Source: Hysterium pulicare CBS 123377 (lineage: Eukaryota; Ascomycota; Dothideomycetes; Hysteriales; Hysteriaceae). Taken from it: 64,000 nt of DNA. The DNA lies in the NCBI GenBank assembly GCA_000467715.1, contig AJFK01000084.1, positions 1 through 64,000 on the forward strand. The letters are read 5' to 3'. The position numbers and the translations under genes are program-made. Below the pieces are notes generated by a model. The model saw only the letters and a program-made list of their open reading frames with translations. It searched no databases and was not told where the DNA came from. Below, piece by piece: positions 58,125 through 64,000 of this stretch (the stretch's first letter is position 1; each line of letters starts with the position of its first letter).

Positions 58125-58505
58125 AGTTGTAGCTAAATGGCGTAGACGGAGGCCTAACCACTGGACATGTAGCCTCTAAAGTAGGCATTGGAATCTCCAA
58201 ATGAAATTATTCATCATTAGGTAATTTTCTAGTCTAGACCGGACAAATACATCAAGCGTCGTAATGATGGACCTTTCAGGACTGCCCGAAGTCCTTTATG
58301 TTGTCGAACGGAGTTGGAGCTAGGTGGCGTAGACGGAGGCTGAATTAATGGTATTGGAATCTTTTGTTCGTTATTAGGTAATTTTCTGGCCTTGACCAGA
58401 GCCTCTCGACCTCCCGGACCCCATAACATACGATCCAGGATGCCACTTGATGATGGATCTTTCTGGACTGCCCGAAGTCCTTTAGTCACACTCTGTTGTC
58501 GAACG
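58125..58505. repeat. Tandem duplication, two diverged copies of about 190 bp
   Basis: Copy one is about 58125-58310 and copy two about 58311-58505. Both contain GGCGTAGACGGAGGC, TTAGGTAATTTTCT, then GGACTGCCCGAAGTCCTTTA and TTGTCGAACGGAGT in the same order. On the minus strand they encode repeated protein text (SVRQ...KGLRAV) at the C terminus of the kinase gene. The lower copy continues past the kinase stop as non-coding sequence. Copies differ by substitutions and small indels, so the duplication is not recent. Confidence 0.85.
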
Positions 58506-60805
58506 GAGTCCTTGATTAATTAGTAGAATCTTCGCGGGTTGATAGTTGTGATCATACCTCATCTTCAGTATACCATTTGTTGGGATCATGCTTGCAACTC
58601 CAATGATGCCTTCCGCTAGCTAGGAAACAAATCATGCAGCAATGATATTTGAAGCCTAAAGCACGATATTTAGTATCATTAAGTCTACTTTCTTTGGACA
58701 TATACTTACAAAATTGATCTGAGATCTTTTCAACAACCGTTCCGCATGCGGGGCAACGACGCCCTAACATACTTTTAGGGCACGTTGAAGGCGGTTTCAG
58801 CTTGTGAACGATTTTAGACTGTCTACATGCCGCTTTCATTAGTCGTAAGAGGTCATCAGGGACACCTTGTGTGGATAATGGCGATGCGCGCTAACGGTCA
58901 GATATCAGTCATCAATTGGATACCGATATGAGAACGTTATATGAGCTTCATTCTTGATGGACTTACATTGATTGAGGTCATGAATGTAATTCGCATAAGG
59001 ACACAAAATTGTATGAAGTTTAATGAACCTGTTTTCTGCGGGTCCACTGCGTCTATTGGGCCGCTCTCCCAATTTTGATACGGAAGGACCAACGATATCG
59101 AAATATAGTCATCTCTGGAAGGGATCGAGTCAAACATAGTCCAATATGACGTGATCTCATCATTGGACACATGACCTGGATCATTCCTAATAATACCCAC
59201 TAACTGCTCTTGTGGAATGAATAGCTTGTAAGGATAGGGGATACGGTCATTGTTATGATCTTCCTGCAAGTGTTTCAGTAGGGGTTTGATTGAAGGAGAG
59301 AAGTATAATCTAATGCTTACAATCATTACCTTAGCAGAAGAGGTCTCCCTTGTGCCGACGCCGACGCCTTCGTTCTTGAAGGCTGAAATCTCATCTCTGG
59401 CCGTTTGTAGGTGAGCTTCCATCATGACTCGATTTTCTTTCGGATTTTCGATCTGTTCATTCAACCTTCGTATGCGCCTATGGTGTGTTGCTTCCATTAA
59501 TCCTGTCTCTACCCGAAGCTTGTTATTCAATTTTCGTTGCTGCAACTCCACCCCGTGGAGTTGACGCATACGTTTCTCATTTTCCTCAAGTTGCTCCTGG
59601 TGTTTGTTCTTCAGCTCCCACGTTAGTTGCCGCAACTCTACATCGCGGGATCGAAGTATATGTTCCACGCCATCTTCAAGTTGCTTATTTGCATTATTCA
59701 ACTTGAGGATCTCCATTTCCATACTTCGAATTTGCTTGTCGTGTTCTCCACTTGTTACGAATGATACGGCGCAGCAGTCCCCGAAAAGCCGATGATTCGA
59801 ACTGGACTGGGCGATCGTGTCAAACTGGTCGATGTAAGATAACCGGCTCTTGATCCCCGTTGCTGTGGGACGCAGCCCGGATTCTTTCTCAAGCATCCCC
59901 CTAATCTCGCACAGAAGATGCTGGTGGCGTGGCGAACTCGTCTTGAGCATGCCTAACCAAGAGTCTATTCTGTTGAGGTTCGCCTGGAACGACCTGTCAT
60001 AAGATGGACGAAGTTCCTTCAGGGGCTCTAGTGTTCCTTTGAGGTGTAATGTAACGATCTCCAGGAAAATACAGCCTAATGAGAATATGTCCGCTGCGCG
60101 ACCACTAGACTGATATTCTGCCACTTCTGGTGCAAAGTATTTAGGAGTTCCACGTTCCCCATTCTCCGTAGCGCTTCTCGATAGCATTGAAAAATCTGTG
60201 GCGCTACCGAAATCGGTCAACCACAATTGGTTCTTCTCGGATAGCAAAATATTTGACGGCTTAAGATCTTTGTGCCGTATCCGCTGACTATGAAGATATT
60301 CAATCGCACTCGCAAGGCAGCCAATTTTCGAATAAAGCAGAGACAACCCTGGCTCTCGAAATGTGGACCAAGAATCACATGGTAGGCCAAGTTGCAATAG
60401 CCGGTCGTGTTGGGAAGAATCAATTGGTTTCTGTGACCAAAGCGTCTCGGTATCTTCGAAGAACGTATGTAGGTCGCCAACCGCTACCGGGTATAGCAAT
60501 AAGCCCAAAAACTGGCGGTGGGTGTATGTGCCTATTAATTCAATGATATGACGGTGCTTGACTCTTTTCAAAATCTCAATTTCCTTCTTCTCAGCATCCC
60601 CGATTTGTTTCCTGCAGAACCTTCTTTTCCACGCCAGAGCGACTCCTTTGCGTTGTGTTTCATAGACTCCACCCATCATGCCATGACCCAAAAATCGGCC
60701 TTGTTGTAGCGGCACGGTCTCGTCGGGGCCATAGTCGACATGAGACCCTCTACCGGACCAGTCCTCCCAAATTGTTCTGTCATATTCGTCCTCAGTTGAT
60801 GTCAT
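58229..60805 (-). CDS. Protein kinase with coiled coil, Cys/His zinc-like module and C-terminal repeats
   Basis: Exons 59321-60805, 58967-59263, 58710-58890, 58558-58655 and 58229-58510 join in frame to 780 residues. The kinase domain looks active: glycine loop GHGMMGGVY (about 40-48), Lys60, catalytic HKDLKPSNIL (D180), DFG at 198-200 and FAPE. A coiled coil follows (about 365-480, rich in ELRQL, EENEKRMRQL). Then comes a segment with DAVDPQKTGSLNFIQF, loosely EF-hand-like. Next is a Cys/His module (C640, C643, C660, C661, C664, H671, H672, C675, H677) with GRHHWSC. The last exon carries one full copy and one partial copy of a repeat. The second intron end is clear, but its donor could be 59329 or 59320. 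Substrate unknown. A lineage-specific regulator is likely. Confidence 0.8.
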
Positions 60806-61382
60806 GGGGAGGACAGCCAATTATGCAGAGAATAAGAGAGAAGATCTACGTTCACCGAGGTCCACGCTCAGAGCTGCCGAATCTTTCAATTAGCTAGGCT
60901 GTAATCTTCAAGCTTCACGAACCTTTGCTCACAAACAGATCTGCTTGAAAGTAAGCAGGAAGTTAATATGTGGCGTCAGGCCAGCACTAGAGAGACATGT
61001 ACAAAGAACTTTCCAAGGTTGGCCAGTGATTAATGAGCGATGCATGGAGGGTGTTGAAAGAAGGTAAGCAGAAGGATAGACAAGGCTGAGGCTGAAGTGG
61101 GAAAGCGGGAAAGTCTTGGCGATATGGGGATACGTTGAATGGATGGGAAATGACATAAGGATTTATAGAAGCGGATCATATACAGAGCTCCTATGGCTTG
61201 TCTAAAACTCCAATGTGTCCACGTACTGATTCGTGTAACCACTTTTGAACCTGATATTAGATATCCCAAGTATTCCGTACACTTGCACTCATGCTTTTCG
61301 CCGGACCGTTACACCTCTAAATACCACACTTCTCCCCAAAAAACCTATCAGGTTGCTTAAAAGAGGTGGCTGTATTTCCAAA
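60806..61382. other. Kinase promoter and SWP1 3' UTR
   Basis: About 580 bases between tandem minus-strand genes. No gene seen. Confidence 0.5.
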
Positions 61383-62359
61383 TCATCGCAGACCGGTCAA
61401 ACGGCGTTGCTGAACTTCTGTCAACGCCCTGCTACCGCTCAGAAACGCAACAGAGCCGACCACTGCCGCAGCTGGGAGCGTTTGGAACAGATTCCAACTT
61501 GTGTAATACAGGAAGAAAATCCCCTCCATGGCAACGATCGAACCAAAGAAAAGGGCATGCGAGACTGGGGCGCTACCCAGAGCTTTCCCCAAATGGTTCA
61601 CATTAGCGCCAAGAGTGAGCCACACGCCGAACAGGATCGGAAGTGCAGCGAGCACAGCTGCCGCGAATACAAGTGTAATTATCTTCGGAGGCGATCGAGG
61701 ATCGGTGCGGAAGATGTGATGGATCTCTTCCAGCTTTCCATAACGGACTGGCTTCTCGGAAACGGCCAGCGGAGCATTGGGATCCCTTGTCACGGCGAGG
61801 TCGAAGGCTCTGCTCTTGTAGGGTGTAGAGGATCCGAATGAGCCAATGACAAGCGAAGCTGAAATGGGTTGGGAAGTGGTCAAGAATTGTATAGGTAGGT
61901 CTTTGTGGGTCTGGTATAATCAGCAACATTCCCGGCATTGAACAAGAGAATAGTACCAATTCCACTTTGCCTTTGCCCGAATCTTTTACGCTGAGCACAA
62001 AAGATTCTTCCAATCCAGACACTGGCTCGGTAAGGGTAAGGAAGGCTTGGTGTGGCCGTTTAGCCTTCTTTCCATCGGTCGTGGTGAGTAATATCTTGAG
62101 CGTATCGCTGGCACCAAAGGAGACAGATTTCGATAATGGTGAATTATAGTTCAGTCTGGGGTGGCAAGTGTTAGCCTAGTCGTTTTAAAGCGTCGAATTG
62201 AAGGTTCAAAACATACTTCTCCTTCGCTCCACCGCCCACACCAGCACCTTTGCTCTGAACAGTTAATGTCGCATCTTCAAATCCCCAAGAAGATACTGCA
62301 GAAACAAGACAAGAGCTCGAAATGAGTAAAGAAGGCAGTAAGGAGCGTAAAAAGTGCAT
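61383..62359 (-). CDS. swp1: Oligosaccharyltransferase subunit SWP1 / ribophorin II
   Basis: Exons 62217-62359, 61957-62155 and 61383-61910 give 289 residues. A signal peptide (MHFLRSLLPSLLISSSCLVS) starts the protein. A lumenal beta-rich part follows (SWGFEDATLTVQSKG, DGKKAKRPHQAFLTLTEPVS, SFVLSVKDSGKGKVEL). The C terminus has three membrane spans (IITLVFAAAVLAALPILFGV, ALFFGSIVAMEGIFFLYYTS, AAAVVGSVAFLSGS). The order and RYGKLEEIHHIFRTDPRSPP before the first span fit the Swp1/RPN2 family of the ER N-glycosylation complex. PNG1, which removes such glycans, lies in the same window, probably by chance. Confidence 0.92.
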
Positions 62360-64000
62360 TGTTGCTGACGAAATTGAGTTTGTAGCTCGAGCAATGGTGT
62401 TCAGAAGCTCGAAAAGATACGTAAGCCACTTAGCTTCAGTTCGGGAATAAGACGGACCGAGCAGCATACGATCACGTGACGTATAATGAACGCTTCAAGA
62501 TTACTATCTTTTTTTTTGACTTTGGATAGCCGTGCATAATCTTCCAAATCTACTATGGTACGGCGAACAGCGCATTTTTTGCGCCCCCCTTTTTTTTCTT
62601 TGTCTGTCACTCTTATCATATTACAACTTGGTCAAGGTTCCTGGAACTTTGATAGGTATTCTTGTGCTCGATCAAATTCACGCTTTCTCTCAATTCTCTC
62701 AATTGTTCTTCTGCTTTCCGTGAGCCCCACTGGTATTCTGATCTTAGCATTGTAGGATTGCTCGATGTTTCCATTTCAATGGACGGTTGCTATCTTCCGC
62801 TCTACGCTAGCATTCTTCTACGATACTGGTCCCGTCCTTCATGCTGAAAATACTTCACCCATACCCACATCAGCATCCTTTTAGGTTACTCAAGTAGACG
62901 ATTCGATAGAAATGAGAGATGATCGAAATAGAGTTGAATTGAGTCATATTCCAGGAGTCGTATGTATCTACTCCCTCCTACTCACAGATCACCTATGTAT
63001 TCCTTTCACGGAGTTGCCTCCGGGCGAGACAGATAGCCTATATGATTACTTTCTCGACAATCGTAGACGCCTGTTCCATTAACGCGCAAGTCAACACTGC
63101 GACCGGAGTAAAGAAAAAAGTTAGGCAACATCATCGACAATTCAATGGTTAGCGTTATCAACCAAAGTACTACGACCACCTTCCTAGTGAAGTACTATAT
63201 GGCCCCACAGGAAGTGCAGGGTGGATCCGAAACCGCCCCGTTACACGTTGGCCGACTATATGCCATGAATTAGCCGTCAGGTGAGGCAGTCGAACTTCGA
63301 GAGGGATGTGGATCTTTCGCATGGCGCACAGGTCCAATAACACGCAGACTGCCACGATGTGCTGGAGCACCAAGTTTTCTGAAAACAGGACACGTTCTGG
63401 CATGTGAAAGATGGCCTAGTTTCAGCTTCCCACCACAACTTTTACCATCCCGAGCAGCTGACAAACTTTTGTTGAATGAGGGTGTGTAAGCTTATTGCAG
63501 CCCTCTCAACCGCGGTCGTTGCGTCGCTCTGATAGTGAGATTAACAGGAGTGCTCTATACGAGAAGAGGCCAGTTTGGAATAGAAGTACAAATACGAACT
63601 CTAAAGGCAAAGAATGAATATGTATTTCTCCAGGACACTGAACTTGTTTGACCTTGAGGCGTGCGGTGTGCGAGTAAGGAGTCTTTCCATTGCTTGGGTG
63701 CCTGAATCGATTTGGATCTCACATGCAGATTTCGTTGTGACACCATCTGCCGTGAAGCACCATTCCAGCACCACTCCCGGTCCTAGGTGGAGCAGGCCGG
63801 CCAAATCAACATATAGAAATTGCTTTAGTGGCCGTTCCTGGCAGCAAGCCGTAGTAGGCCACATGGAGTACACGTCTTTGTTGCTCTGAGCTGCCTATTA
63901 CCCAGGTAAGTATGGTTGTTCGATGATGACGTGCATCCTGGCGAATCGTGTCAAGTTACATGTATACGCATGGTTGGCGCAACACTCGACTAAAAAGAAA
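62360..64000. other. SWP1 promoter and unassigned right end
   Basis: About 1.6 kb. It includes a T-run near 62505-62515 and an AT-rich stretch 62560-62640. Open frames of up to 91 codons overlap on both strands at 63601-63889 without motifs. Nothing else recognised; an exon of a gene beyond the window cannot be excluded. Confidence 0.35.

Noticed and set aside
63601-63889. Overlapping 90-codon frames on both strands at the right end
   Set aside because: No motif or splice context; cannot be told from chance without sequence beyond the window.
1-64000. CRISPR arrays, rRNA genes, virus-like elements, secondary-metabolite cluster
   Set aside because: No spaced direct repeats, no rRNA-like sequence, no reverse transcriptase, integrase or capsid text, and no polyketide or peptide synthase modules were seen.

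Overview
The window reads as a gene-dense piece of nuclear chromosome from a filamentous ascomycete (Pezizomycotina, possibly a leotiomycete). Most introns are short (44 to about 110 nt) with GTAAGT-like donors and CTAAC/CTGAC-type branch sites. Many genes are fungal types: SUR7 family, CSC1-type channel, MARVEL protein, RTC5, a G1 cyclin, a GH36 raffinose-synthase-like enzyme. The species call is inference. About 21 genes were reconstructed by joining exons by eye; every reconstructed exon set keeps frame from start to stop.

Layout. 1-10 kb: 3' end of an alpha/beta hydrolase (+), a SUR7-type membrane protein (-), peptide:N-glycanase PNG1 (-) and the ribosome-biogenesis WD40 protein UTP4 (-). 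10.3-13.9 kb: no intact gene, but long minus-strand stretches that still read as protein with scattered TAG/TGA/TAA stops, plus a possible helix-turn-helix fragment of a pogo-like DNA transposon. 13.9-17.3 kb: a roughly 2 kb leader or promoter and a G1-type cyclin (+). 18-29 kb: a small PPPY-bearing membrane protein, a seven-exon MFS transporter (-), a CSC1/OSCA-type channel (+), the TLDc protein RTC5 (+) and mitochondrial ribosomal protein bL36m (-). 29-45 kb: N-myristoyltransferase (-), a single-span membrane protein (-), a proline-rich conserved protein (-), mitochondrial uS8m (+), a 910-residue fungal protein (-), a MARVEL protein (+) and a maleylacetate-reductase-type dehydrogenase (+). 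45-58 kb: a GH36 enzyme (-), mitochondrial tyrosyl- and aspartyl-tRNA synthetases head to tail (+), NudC (-) and an AP180-type clathrin adaptor (+), the last two sharing a roughly 310 bp promoter. 58-64 kb: a multidomain kinase with a duplicated C-terminal repeat (-), the oligosaccharyltransferase subunit SWP1 (-) and about 1.6 kb with nothing recognised.

The genes are mostly unrelated housekeeping functions. Two loose themes are mitochondrial translation (bL36m, uS8m, TyrRS, AspRS) and membrane or endocytic biology (SUR7, MARVEL, AP180, CSC1, PPxY proteins). I found no CRISPR array, no tRNA or rRNA gene, no biosynthetic cluster and no recognisable virus-like element. The most unusual items are the decayed 10.4-13.9 kb island and the kinase / coiled-coil / zinc-ligand / tandem-repeat protein at 58.2-60.8 kb.
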